From: Treponema sp.
Lineage (GTDB): Bacteria > Spirochaetota > Spirochaetia > Treponematales > Breznakiellaceae
Direction: 5' to 3'
Assembly (NCBI GenBank): GCA_031256115.1
Contig: JAIRRF010000107.1
Coordinates: forward strand, 1-7,568
DNA length: 7,568 nucleotides
In this document: positions 1 to 5,411 of the stretch, in pieces
How the letters are laid out: each line of letters starts with the position of its first letter
Numbering within the stretch: position 1 is the stretch's first letter
Position numbers and translations under genes: made by a program
The notes under the pieces: model-generated
Seen by the model: the letters and a program-made list of their open reading frames with translations, nothing else
Database searches by the model: none
What the model was told of the DNA's origin: nothing

Positions 1-78
1 CTCCTGAATCAGCTTGCCGAGTTCGCCCCTGTCTTTGGAATTTCTGTGTTTGTTGACTTCTGCTTCTACATTAATCAT
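1..78 (-). CDS. N-terminal 26 residues of an unidentified protein, cut by the left edge
   Basis: An ATG at 78-76 on the minus strand opens a frame that stays open to the window edge (MINVEAEVNKHR... ending ...GKLIQE). A strong AAGGGG ribosome binding site lies a few bases upstream, and a good promoter candidate lies just before that, so the start looks real. The visible residues are charged and helical with no signal peptide. I do not recognise the family from 26 residues. The gene follows the cation transporter gene by 43 bases but appears to have its own promoter. Confidence 0.6.
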   Translation of the reverse strand, partial: MINVEAEVNKHRNSKDRGELGKLIQE

Positions 79-95
79 TTTTTCCCCTTAACATA

Positions 96-125
96 AGAAT
101 ATTCTATCCCGGGCGCCAATGTCAA
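96..125 (-). promoter_or_regulatory. Sigma-70-type promoter for the left-edge gene
   Basis: On the minus strand a perfect TTGACA -35 box (125-120) is followed after 18 bases by TATTCT (101-96). Transcription would start near base 89, a few bases before the AAGGGG ribosome binding site of the gene starting at 78. The -35 box overlaps the TGA stop of the cation transporter gene (124-122), so the promoter is packed into the operon end. A GC-rich CCCGGGCGCC stretch fills the spacer. No terminator is visible between the two genes, so read-through from upstream is also possible. Confidence 0.5.
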
Positions 126-979
126 TATATCGGTTCAACGTGAATTGTGGCAGTCATATTATGTTTTTCCTTAATGATATTTTCAATATTTGTCGCGATC
201 TTATGTCCGTTTTCTATTGTCAAATCCTTATTCAGCCTTATATGTAAGGTCAATTCTTTCTGGAGAACATAATTATGAATATGAAAATGGTGTATTTTTA
301 AATCATCGCCGTATATATTAACGACAGCATCTGTTATCTTTGCTATTAATTCACTCCCGGCCTCTTCTCCCAGTATTTTTGATATTGTCTCTTTTATGAT
401 CATACAGGTCGCATAAAACAGCATCAGAGCAATAATTATTCCCAACACGCTGTCGATCCACCAGAATTGCCTTGCAAATAAAATACCTGCCAATACCACC
501 ACCGACGATAACGCATCCGATCTGTGATGCCAGCCGTCCGCTTTAACACTGCTGTTATCTGTTTTTCGGGCAAGGTAAAACGCATATTGTGCCAGCAATT
601 CCTTTGCAATTATGGAAGCAACCGTTACTATAATTGCAATCAAACCATATTCAACTTTTTCCCTGTTGTTGAATTGAATTACCGAAATTCTGAAAAAATC
701 ATAGGCGATTATTCCCAAAATAACGGCAATAAAAAGAGACGCAATTTGTTCAAAACGCCCGTATCCGTAGGGATGTTTTTTATCCGCCTTCTTTGATGAT
801 AATTTAGCGAAAATAATCACTACAACAGAACTTAATGAATCGGAAAGAGTATGCCAGGCATCGGCGGCCAGGGCAATTGATCCGGTTACAATTGCCGCCC
901 AAATTTTTATGCCGAATAACAGGTTGTTAATTATTATTGAAACAGCGCCTTCAATATATCCAGCTTTGATTTTTTCCAT
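122..979 (-). CDS. Cation diffusion facilitator (CDF) family metal efflux transporter
   Basis: A 285-residue inner-membrane transporter of the usual CDF length. CDF proteins exchange cytoplasmic divalent metal (Zn, Fe, Cd, Co or Mn) for protons. The two transport-site motifs are clear: ADAWHTLSD in helix 2 (H43, D47) and ADGWHHRSD in helix 5 (H151, D155). The HxxxD/HxxxD pair is the pattern typical of zinc-type members, not the DxxxD pairs of manganese carriers. KKHPYGYGRFEQ (about 68-79) is the conserved loop after helix 2. About six hydrophobic segments run from residue 12 to 198, followed by a cytoplasmic domain of about 85 residues with a histidine cluster (KIHHFHIH, 228-235) and the typical end TIHVEP. 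The gene starts three bases after the recR stop, with AAGGA as a somewhat distant ribosome binding site. Its DNA is visibly more AT-rich than recR and dnaX, so it may be a later addition to the operon. The exact metal cannot be read from sequence. Confidence 0.9.
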   Translation of the reverse strand: MEKIKAGYIEGAVSIIINNLLFGIKIWAAIVTGSIALAADAWHTLSDSLSSVVVIIFAKLSSKKADKKHPYGYGRFEQIASLFIAVILGIIAYDFFRISVIQFNNREKVEYGLIAIIVTVASIIAKELLAQYAFYLARKTDNSSVKADGWHHRSDALSSVVVLAGILFARQFWWIDSVLGIIIALMLFYATCMIIKETISKILGEEAGSELIAKITDAVVNIYGDDLKIHHFHIHNYVLQKELTLHIRLNKDLTIENGHKIATNIENIIKEKHNMTATIHVEPIY

Positions 980-982
980 ACT

Positions 983-1603
983 TTAATTCATCCTTACCCG
1001 GCCCCGGAAGCTTCGGGACAGGGTAAGCCTGTCGGTATATTCCAGATCACCCCCCACCGGCAGACCTGAAGCCAGGCGGGTGATTGTTATCCCCGTATCC
1101 TTTAGTACTTTTTGGATATAGAGGGCAGTGGTGTCTCCTTCCACGGTGGGATTCATTGCCAGAATTACTTCCTGTATTTCCTCCCGGCGGACCCTGGCAT
1201 GGAGTTCAGCGATGGAAAGGTTTTCCGGATGTATCCCGTCCAGGGGGGCGATCACTCCTCCCAGCACATGGAAGCGTCCCTGGAATTCACGGGAGTCTTC
1301 GATAACAGGCACATCCTGGGCCCGTTCCACAACGCAGATATACGGCTCCCGGTCAGGATCGGCGCATATTATACAAGGATCCGATTCGGTAAAGGCTCCG
1401 CAGTTTTTGCAGCGCTTAATTGTCTCGTGAAAACTCAACAGTTCTTCTCCCAGAGCCCGGGCATAGGATGGATTGGTTTCCAGAATATGGTAAACCAGGC
1501 GGCCTGCGCTTTTTTTTCCAAGACCCGGAAGCCTTGAAAAAAGTGCCGTTAGCCGGTCAATGGCATTATGGGATCTGAGCTGGGAGTTATCAACAAAATT
1601 CAT
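983..1603 (-). CDS. recR: Recombination mediator protein RecR
   Basis: RecR works with RecO and RecF to load RecA onto single-stranded DNA at gaps and stalled forks. At 206 residues it has the normal family length and all expected parts. These are a helix-hairpin-helix (LFSRLPGLGKKSAGRL, about 21-36), a four-cysteine zinc finger (C65, C68, C77, C80), a Toprim domain opening with YICVVE (E93) and continuing through AMNPTVEGDTTALYI (149-163), and the C-terminal LASGLPVGGDLEYTD motif (177-191). The ATG overlaps the last base of the ybaB TAA stop (TAATG), indicating translational coupling. The order dnaX-ybaB-recR is widespread in bacteria. Confidence 0.97.
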   Translation of the reverse strand: MNFVDNSQLRSHNAIDRLTALFSRLPGLGKKSAGRLVYHILETNPSYARALGEELLSFHETIKRCKNCGAFTESDPCIICADPDREPYICVVERAQDVPVIEDSREFQGRFHVLGGVIAPLDGIHPENLSIAELHARVRREEIQEVILAMNPTVEGDTTALYIQKVLKDTGITITRLASGLPVGGDLEYTDRLTLSRSFRGRVRMN

Positions 1604-1929
1604 TAATTTCCGCCAAGTCCGGTAAGGGGAATTCCCAAGCCTCCGGCCAGATGGCCGATTTCCCCGGAAATCTTTTCCCTAATCTTTTCCATGGCCTGCC
1701 CTATAGCGGCGGTGACAAGTTCCTCCAATATAGCTATGTCTTCGGGATCCACCGCTTCGGGTTTGATCCGCACCGCAAGGACTTCCAGTTTTCCTGTAAT
1801 ATCAATTTCCACCATTCCGCCCCCGGCGGATCCTGTGGCGTTGATTAAAGCAAGTTTATCCTGAATGGAACCTACCTGTTCCTGAATCTTCTGGGCATTT
1901 TTCAATATATCAAAGGGATTTATGTTCAT
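1603..1929 (-). CDS. ybaB: YbaB/EbfC family nucleoid-associated protein
   Basis: A 108-residue protein of the YbaB/EbfC family, small dimeric DNA-binding proteins that coat the nucleoid; EbfC of Borrelia is the spirochaetal example. The N-terminal helix (residues about 5-28, NPFDILKNAQKIQEQ) is followed by the conserved glycine-rich turn and strands GSAGGGMVEIDITGKLEVL (33-51), then a long helix (65-88) and a Gly-rich tail. The ATG overlaps the dnaX stop as ATGA, and AGGAAG upstream serves as ribosome binding site. Its place between dnaX and recR is the standard one. Confidence 0.95.
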   Translation of the reverse strand: MNINPFDILKNAQKIQEQVGSIQDKLALINATGSAGGGMVEIDITGKLEVLAVRIKPEAVDPEDIAILEELVTAAIGQAMEKIREKISGEIGHLAGGLGIPLTGLGGN

Positions 1930-3272
1930 TCGCTTTCTTCCTGATTAACATAGGTGCCATGGAAAATCCGTCGTACCGTTTCTGCCTCTTCATTCAGCGG
2001 ATGTTCCTGCTTTTGCTGCGGCCGCTGAGACATGAATTGTTTAAATCCTTCGGTAAAGGATTCGGGCCTGTCCTGCACGGTTTCTCCGTCCGGCAGGGAT
2101 TGTTCCGCGGGTTTTTCCGCCGGAATGACAGTTCCGCCTAGAGCATTTCTTGCGTCTTCTACCGCCGTCCGAAGCTCCGGAAGCGACACCCACCTGTCCA
2201 GCCAGCAAAGTTTTGCAACCGCAGTTTCCAGCTCAAAGCGGGGAGACAGGGAATAGCGAATGTTCCGGTAGAGATCGAGAAGCATGGACAGGCCCTCTTC
2301 GATCTGGGCCAGGCTAAGCTTTTTCCATATTCCGGAAAAATGATCCGCCCCGTAACCCAAAAGTGATTCTTTGGTGATTCCCGCCTTTATCAGCATAAGG
2401 TTCCGGTAATATCCCGCCAGGTCAATAACAAATTGCTCTATGGCAATCCCCGCTTCCAGGATCCGGTCGGTTACTTTAATTGCTTCGGCGGTGTTGTTTT
2501 GCATGCAGGCTTCCGCCAGCGTATTAAGCTCTTCCATTCCCACAAGGCCCAGCTTTTCCTTGATAAGGGTGCTGCGAATTTGTCCGCCGGAAAAAGAAGT
2601 AATTTGATCAAAGAGGGTATAGGCATCCCTCATACTTCCCGTTGCTTCCCGGGCTATCCAAAACAGGGCTTCGTCCTCCGCCTGGATCTGCATCTCCGTA
2701 CAGGTTTCCCGGAGTATCCCCTGAATTATTTCGATGGAGATGGACTTAAAGGCAAATTGCTGGCACCTGCTTTTTATCGTGGCGGGTACCTTGTGGAGTT
2801 CCGTTGTGGCAAAGATAAAGATAATATAGGGCGGCGGTTCCTCTATGGTTTTCAGGAGAGCGTTAAAGGCGCTGCTGGAAAGCATATGTACTTCGTCGAT
2901 AATGTAAACTTTATATTTTCCTGAATTGGGAGGAAAAAGCACTTCGTCCTTGATCTGCCGGACATCGTTGACGGAAGTATTGGAAGCGCCGTCTATTTCG
3001 ATTATATCCATGCTTGTTCCCCGGCCTATCTCCTCGCAGGCCGGACAAATACCGCAAGGTACCGGGGTGGGCCCCTTATCGCAGTTCAGCGCCCTGGCCA
3101 AAATACGGGCGGCGCTGGTTTTTCCGCAGCCCCGGGGGCCGGAAAAAAGATAGGCATGGGCAATGCTTCCCTGTTCCAGGGAACTTTTAAGGGTAGAAGT
3201 TACAAATTCCTGCCCCGCCAGTTCGCCAAAGGTTTTGGGCCTGCGTCGGGTGGCGGTTACTTCATAGGCCAT
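1926..3272 (-). CDS. dnaX: DNA polymerase III subunit gamma/tau (clamp loader ATPase)
   Basis: DnaX is the ATPase of the clamp loader that opens and places the beta clamp. From the chosen ATG (3272) the protein has 448 residues. Visible motifs are Walker A GPRGCGKT (45-52), zinc cysteines C64, C73, C76 and C79, Walker B VYIIDE (123-128), sensor 1 FATTE (154-158), the SRC arginine-finger motif (168-170) and GSMRDAYTLFDQ (212-223). A conserved domain III follows to about residue 365, then a low-complexity linker and a short tail. The frame extends 30 codons further to an ATG at 3362, but that ATG lies in the loop of a strong inverted repeat and the added residues do not resemble DnaX; MAYEVTATRRRP is the usual beginning. 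No strong ribosome binding site precedes 3272. The length is near that of E. coli gamma, so the long tau-specific C-terminus seems absent. Confidence 0.95.
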   Translation of the reverse strand: MAYEVTATRRRPKTFGELAGQEFVTSTLKSSLEQGSIAHAYLFSGPRGCGKTSAARILARALNCDKGPTPVPCGICPACEEIGRGTSMDIIEIDGASNTSVNDVRQIKDEVLFPPNSGKYKVYIIDEVHMLSSSAFNALLKTIEEPPPYIIFIFATTELHKVPATIKSRCQQFAFKSISIEIIQGILRETCTEMQIQAEDEALFWIAREATGSMRDAYTLFDQITSFSGGQIRSTLIKEKLGLVGMEELNTLAEACMQNNTAEAIKVTDRILEAGIAIEQFVIDLAGYYRNLMLIKAGITKESLLGYGADHFSGIWKKLSLAQIEEGLSMLLDLYRNIRYSLSPRFELETAVAKLCWLDRWVSLPELRTAVEDARNALGGTVIPAEKPAEQSLPDGETVQDRPESFTEGFKQFMSQRPQQKQEHPLNEEAETVRRIFHGTYVNQEESE

Positions 3273-3301
3273 AGGGACAGTATAACCGAAAGGACTTATT
3301 A

Positions 3302-3433
3302 AATCCAGCAGAGAGGCGGGCTGGCGGCTGGTGGGAACATCCGGAATTCCCCGGCTGCCCACATGAATTTATGTGGGCAGCCGGACTCTACAGGCGTTCC
3401 CGCCAGACCTTAGCCCGCCTCTTTGCTGGGATT
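3302..3433. repeat. 132-bp imperfect inverted repeat forming one long rod (possible structured RNA)
   Basis: The outer arms 3302-3338 and 3396-3433 pair almost throughout, with one bulged G at 3430 and two true mismatches (3325/3409 and 3327/3407). An internal loop (3339-3350 against 3385-3395) separates them from a perfect 14-bp inner stem, 3351-3364 with 3371-3384, closed by the loop GAATTT. Four further non-Watson-Crick positions (3311/3423, 3323/3411, 3324/3410, 3332/3402) are G-U pairs if the plus strand is transcribed and C-A mismatches if the minus strand is. There is no T-run on either side, so it is not an ordinary intrinsic terminator. It lies between the DUF4469 gene and dnaX. It could be the folded leader of dnaX, an independent small RNA, or a palindromic repetitive or mobile element. 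Confidence 0.8.
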
Positions 3434-3474
3434 ATTACAGTTGATTGTATGTTAAATACAACTTAATAAATGGT

Positions 3475-4236
3475 TCATGCCGCTTCAAGTTTAATGTCAT
3501 TTGTAATAATCCTCGGGGCCTTCAATAACTTGGTGGTTGAACCCGTAAACTGTGTCTTCACCGCTATCTGCCACTGGTTGTCATTGACCAGAGCGGGGAC
3601 AATACCAATCAGCTTGTTACTCGTGTTCTCCGCAAAATTGCCGCTTACTTTTATTTCGTTGGCAGGGTCTGCCACCGAAACAAAGTACACGCCGACAGAA
3701 GGGTCGTCCCCAGCGACCTTAATTTTATTACCGTAAATGGCAAATTGACCGCCGGGGGTTACTGTTTCGTTCACGACTCCGCTTGCAATGTCGAAGAACT
3801 CGCTGATGCCGCCTGAAACATCCGCCAAACCGTCCACAACAACTGAAACTTTTTCAAGCAGGTCACGAAGTTTTCGGCGTACGCTGAACCGGAAGCTGAT
3901 TGGGTTTGCCTCACGATCGTGTTCCGCAATTTTGTGATTGTTGAACGTACCGCCGATATTGGGGTAGATGGAATAGTATCCGTTGTTGATTGCATACCCG
4001 TCCGCAAGCTGGTAAGCTACTTCTTCATAATACTCGTGAATGTTATGAAGCAGGTCCTCATAATTCCCCAGAAAACCGCCGCGGGTTTGCATCACTTTAC
4101 ACACATCTTCGATGGAAAGGCTCCTTTCGTTGATGGTTCGGGCGATATACTTTCCCTGCTCGCCATTTAAATAATTGGGATAAAGACGAATACGGATGCT
4201 ATGCAGTAAATAATCATCATTTTGGGTGATACCCAT
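3475..4236 (-). CDS. HU-like DNA-binding / Ig-like DUF4469 domain protein
   Basis: A 253-residue protein with two parts. Residues about 17-135 (RLYPNYLNGEQGKYIARTI... FSVRRKLRDLLEKV) resemble the HU/IHF-like domain found ahead of DUF4469. They include the helical stretch SIEDVCKVMQTRGG (41-54), a second helix (58-78) and the strand segment YPNIGGTFNN (91-100). Residues about 155-243 fit the Ig-like DUF4469 domain: VTPGGQFAIYGNKIKVAGDDPSVG, then SNKLIGIVPAL and a closing strand region. There is no signal peptide or membrane segment, so it is probably cytoplasmic and possibly nucleoid-associated. Function in the family is not established. AGGAG lies 7 bases before the ATG. The gene has its own upstream region with a palindrome, a leader hairpin and a direct-repeat array, and is separated from dnaX by the long inverted repeat. 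Domain assignment is by recognition of pattern and is fairly secure for the Ig-like part. Confidence 0.8.
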   Translation of the reverse strand: MGITQNDDYLLHSIRIRLYPNYLNGEQGKYIARTINERSLSIEDVCKVMQTRGGFLGNYEDLLHNIHEYYEEVAYQLADGYAINNGYYSIYPNIGGTFNNHKIAEHDREANPISFRFSVRRKLRDLLEKVSVVVDGLADVSGGISEFFDIASGVVNETVTPGGQFAIYGNKIKVAGDDPSVGVYFVSVADPANEIKVSGNFAENTSNKLIGIVPALVNDNQWQIAVKTQFTGSTTKLLKAPRIITNDIKLEAA

Positions 4237-4252
4237 AATTAACTCCTCTTGC

Positions 4253-4283
4253 CTGGCCCCTTAATGTTCCTTTAAGAGGCCAG
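4253..4283 (-). promoter_or_regulatory. Stem-loop in the leader of the DUF4469 gene
   Basis: CTGGCCCCTTAA (4253-4264) pairs with TTAAGAGGCCAG (4272-4283) with one mismatch and a 7-base loop. In the minus-strand transcript it ends just before the AAGAGGAG ribosome binding site. If transcription starts near 4282, as the -10 candidate at 4294-4289 suggests, the hairpin would form the very 5' end of the mRNA. That could protect the message from decay or tune access to the ribosome binding site. There is no T-run, so it is not a terminator. Confidence 0.5.
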
Positions 4284-4288
4284 ACCTT

Positions 4289-4316
4289 AGAATAGTGAAA
4301 TGAAACAACGTTTCAT
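4289..4316 (-). promoter_or_regulatory. Putative promoter and operator-like palindrome of the DUF4469 gene
   Basis: ATGAAAC-AAC-GTTTCAT (4300-4316) is a perfect dyad with 7-base arms and a 3-base centre, the shape of a site for a dimeric regulator. On the minus strand, TATTCT (4294-4289) directly follows it and could be a -10 box, so a bound protein would sit between the -35 and -10 positions. The same TATTCT is the -10 candidate of the left-edge gene. No good -35 box is visible, so the promoter itself is uncertain. Confidence 0.35.
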
Positions 4317-4388
4317 GAATTGGCGATCGATCTCCCGCCTAATAAAAGGATCTAGGGCACTAAGCTGCGTCTTGCTTTAATGGTTTTG
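4317..4388. other. Non-coding stretch with no recognised element
   Basis: Between the palindrome and the A-rich segment I see no reading frame with a ribosome binding site, no tRNA-like fold and no repeat. It contains the palindromes TTCATGAA (4312-4319, partly overlapping the operator candidate) and GATCGATC (4325-4332), which are too short to interpret. Confidence 0.4.
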
Positions 4389-4428
4389 AAAAAAAATGAA
4401 AATAATCTTCAAAAACTGAAGTTTTTGA
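4389..4428 (-). terminator. Weak terminator-like A/T-rich hairpin downstream of the repeat array
   Basis: TCAAAAAC (4409-4416) and GTTTTTGA (4421-4428) form an 8-bp stem with loop TGAA. On the minus strand it is followed after 12 bases by eight T (4396-4389). It would lie downstream of the PD-(D/E)XK gene and of the repeat array. The stem is A/T-rich and the T-run is displaced, so termination would be weak. Alternatively the A-tracts may simply be a bent, easily melted segment beside the repeats. Confidence 0.25.
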
Positions 4429-4436
4429 GAAAAAAA

Positions 4437-4635
4437 GTTAGGCAAGGTTAGTTTAAGTAGTTAGGCAAGGTTAGTTTAAGAAGTTAGGCAAGGCTTGCCT
4501 GAAATGTTAGGCAAAGCTTGCCTGGAAAGTTAGGCAAAGCTTGCCTGGAAAGTTAGGCAAGCCTTGCCTAGAATGTTAGGCAAAGCTTAGTTTAGAATGT
4601 TAGGCAAAGCTTAGTTTAGAATGTTAGGCAAGCTC
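4437..4635. repeat. Tandem array of eight 23-24 bp direct repeats plus a partial ninth
   Basis: Every unit begins with GTTAGGCAA, at 4437, 4460, 4483, 4506, 4529, 4552, 4575, 4599 and 4623. Units 1-6 are 23 bp, units 7-8 are 24 bp, and the ninth is cut after about 13 bases. Two kinds alternate in blocks. The four central units (3-6) carry a dyad, AGGCAA-3 bases-TTGCCT, so each could bind a dimer or form a small hairpin. The two units on each flank replace the second arm with TTAGTTTA, giving a direct TTAG half-site about one helical turn from the first. The period is close to two helical turns, as in iterons and multi-site operators. The ninth unit supplies the last codons and TAA stop of the PD-(D/E)XK gene. 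The array lies upstream of the DUF4469 gene. The variable segments are themselves conserved, so this is not a CRISPR. Confidence 0.9.
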
Positions 4636-5256
4636 TGGCCCCTGCCATTCCCTTGGGGAATATTCTCCTTTTGGTTCAGTAATTATAAAAGTCTCTCCCG
4701 ATGGTTCAATAACAAAAAAACCATTCTTCATGGCAAATGTTCTTTCATTATCATTAAAGACCATTCCTGCAATAGCGCCTAAGTATACCCTGGTGTCATT
4801 ATGCAAGTTTGCATGGGCGCGAACCTTTTCCATACGCTCAATATGATCGGTAATATCCTCGGTGGTGGGTTTGGACTTAACCTCAACAACCATTACCTTG
4901 TCTCCGTTTTCAAGAGTAATGTCAACTTGCACGAATATATTGTGTTCTCTGTCTTTAATAGCGGCATCATGGTATGCCCTGGTAAACACAAAACCGAGTT
5001 CCTGAAATTTTTCAACCAGATTCGGCATTACCATATATTCAACCCATTCACCCAAACGATTACCAAGATTCCCTATCTGTTGTGCATTGTTTTGGACAAT
5101 ACGGCCGGTTTCTTTCTGGCTTTCCCTAAGTTCCTGTATTTGCCGGCCGGTTTCTTTCTGGCTTTCTCTGAGTTCCTTCATTTGTTGGGCGTTTTCCTGC
5201 ATAAGTGCCCAAACCGTATCAAAACAAGGTGTATTGACTGTTTGTGCTGCTCCCAT
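4624..5256 (-). CDS. Coiled-coil PD-(D/E)XK nuclease-like protein (DUF3782-type)
   Basis: A 210-residue protein with a coiled-coil N-terminus (about 15-66) and a restriction-endonuclease-like fold after it. The coil contains two 14-residue repeats sharing ELRESQKETGR (28-38 and 42-52). Candidate active-site residues follow the PD-(D/E)XK order: E70 and E73 in the first helix (GEWVE), D112 in QVDITLENGDK, and E125 and K127 in VVEVKSK. The pattern resembles the uncharacterised DUF3782/COG5493 proteins found in many copies in some bacteria. All catalytic positions are present, so it may be an active DNA nuclease, but its target is unknown. There is no signal peptide. The start is preceded by a weak AAGAGA ribosome binding site and a promoter candidate. 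The final Leu-Ala and stop are encoded by the edge of the direct-repeat array. It is transcribed toward the DUF4469 gene and divergently from the gene at 5412. Confidence 0.8.
   Translation of the reverse strand: MGAAQTVNTPCFDTVWALMQENAQQMKELRESQKETGRQIQELRESQKETGRIVQNNAQQIGNLGNRLGEWVEYMVMPNLVEKFQELGFVFTRAYHDAAIKDREHNIFVQVDITLENGDKVMVVEVKSKPTTEDITDHIERMEKVRAHANLHNDTRVYLGAIAGMVFNDNERTFAMKNGFFVIEPSGETFIITEPKGEYSPREWQGPELA
5103..5186 (-). repeat. Two 42-bp tandem copies inside the coiled-coil region
   Basis: Copies 5103-5144 and 5145-5186 differ at about six of 42 positions. They encode the repeated 14-residue coil element (two heptads) of the PD-(D/E)XK protein. Being a multiple of 3 and of 7 residues, copies can be gained or lost without breaking frame or heptad register, so the coil length may vary between strains. 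Confidence 0.8.
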
Positions 5257-5274
5257 AGCTAATCTCTTGACAAT

Positions 5275-5303
5275 AATATAACGCTTTTATGGGTTTTTTG
5301 AAA
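5275..5303 (-). promoter_or_regulatory. Candidate promoter of the PD-(D/E)XK gene
   Basis: On the minus strand TATATT (5280-5275) matches the -10 consensus at five of six positions. TTTCAA (5303-5298), 17 bases upstream, is a poor -35 match. The predicted start near 5268 leaves a very short leader before the ATG at 5256. Confidence 0.3.
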
Positions 5304-5350
5304 TCCGGTAAAAAGTAATTAATAATTTCGGCAGGCTCAGTGGTAAAGCA

Positions 5351-5378
5351 TTGTTTTTAGCTCAGTTTTTTGTATATT
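5351..5378 (+). promoter_or_regulatory. Candidate promoter of the right-hand plus-strand gene cluster
   Basis: TTGTTT (5351-5356) and TATATT (5373-5378) are separated by 16 bases within an A/T-rich stretch, about 30 bases upstream of the gene starting at 5412. The -10 matches consensus at five of six positions, the -35 at three. The intergenic segment 5257-5411 would thus carry two divergent promoters. Confidence 0.4.
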
Positions 5379-5411
5379 TAAAATAACTATCAATAGGAAA
5401 CAGGAGAAAAC

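Noticed and set aside
1112..1537. Plus-strand open frame of 141 codons inside recR
   Set aside because: A shadow of the clearly identified recR on the other strand, with no ribosome binding site or domain pattern.
2317..2330. Programmed frameshift site in dnaX (GGAAAAAG on the minus strand)
   Set aside because: It has five A only, is not the A-AAA-AAG heptamer, and lies within domain III where a shift would truncate conserved sequence.
2433..2924. Plus-strand open frame of 163 codons inside dnaX
   Set aside because: A shadow of the conserved ATPase region of dnaX; the translated product has no recognisable pattern.
3273..3362. N-terminal extension of dnaX by 30 codons to an ATG at 3362
   Set aside because: That ATG lies in the loop of the long inverted repeat, the added residues are unlike any DnaX, and MAYEVTATRRRP is the usual beginning.
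3302..3433. SRP (4.5S) RNA gene, expected upstream of dnaX by analogy with Bacillus
   Set aside because: The rod shape fits, but the conserved GGAA-type tetraloop and the AGCAG/AGG internal-loop signature are missing. The apical part is a perfect 14-bp stem with a GAATTT loop.
3401..4290. Shared 12-mer GCCAGACCTTAG at 3402-3413 and 4280-4291 as a repeat pair
   Set aside because: A single 12-base match is expected by chance in a window of this size, and the flanks do not match.
4437..4635. CRISPR array
   Set aside because: The units are only 23-24 bp, the parts between the GTTAGGCAA cores are conserved and not unique, and no cas gene is present.
5267..5295. Plus-strand promoter using a perfect TTGACA at 5267-5272
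   Set aside because: No acceptable -10 box occurs at 16-18 bases; the TATATT at 5373 with TTGTTT is better placed for the gene at 5412.
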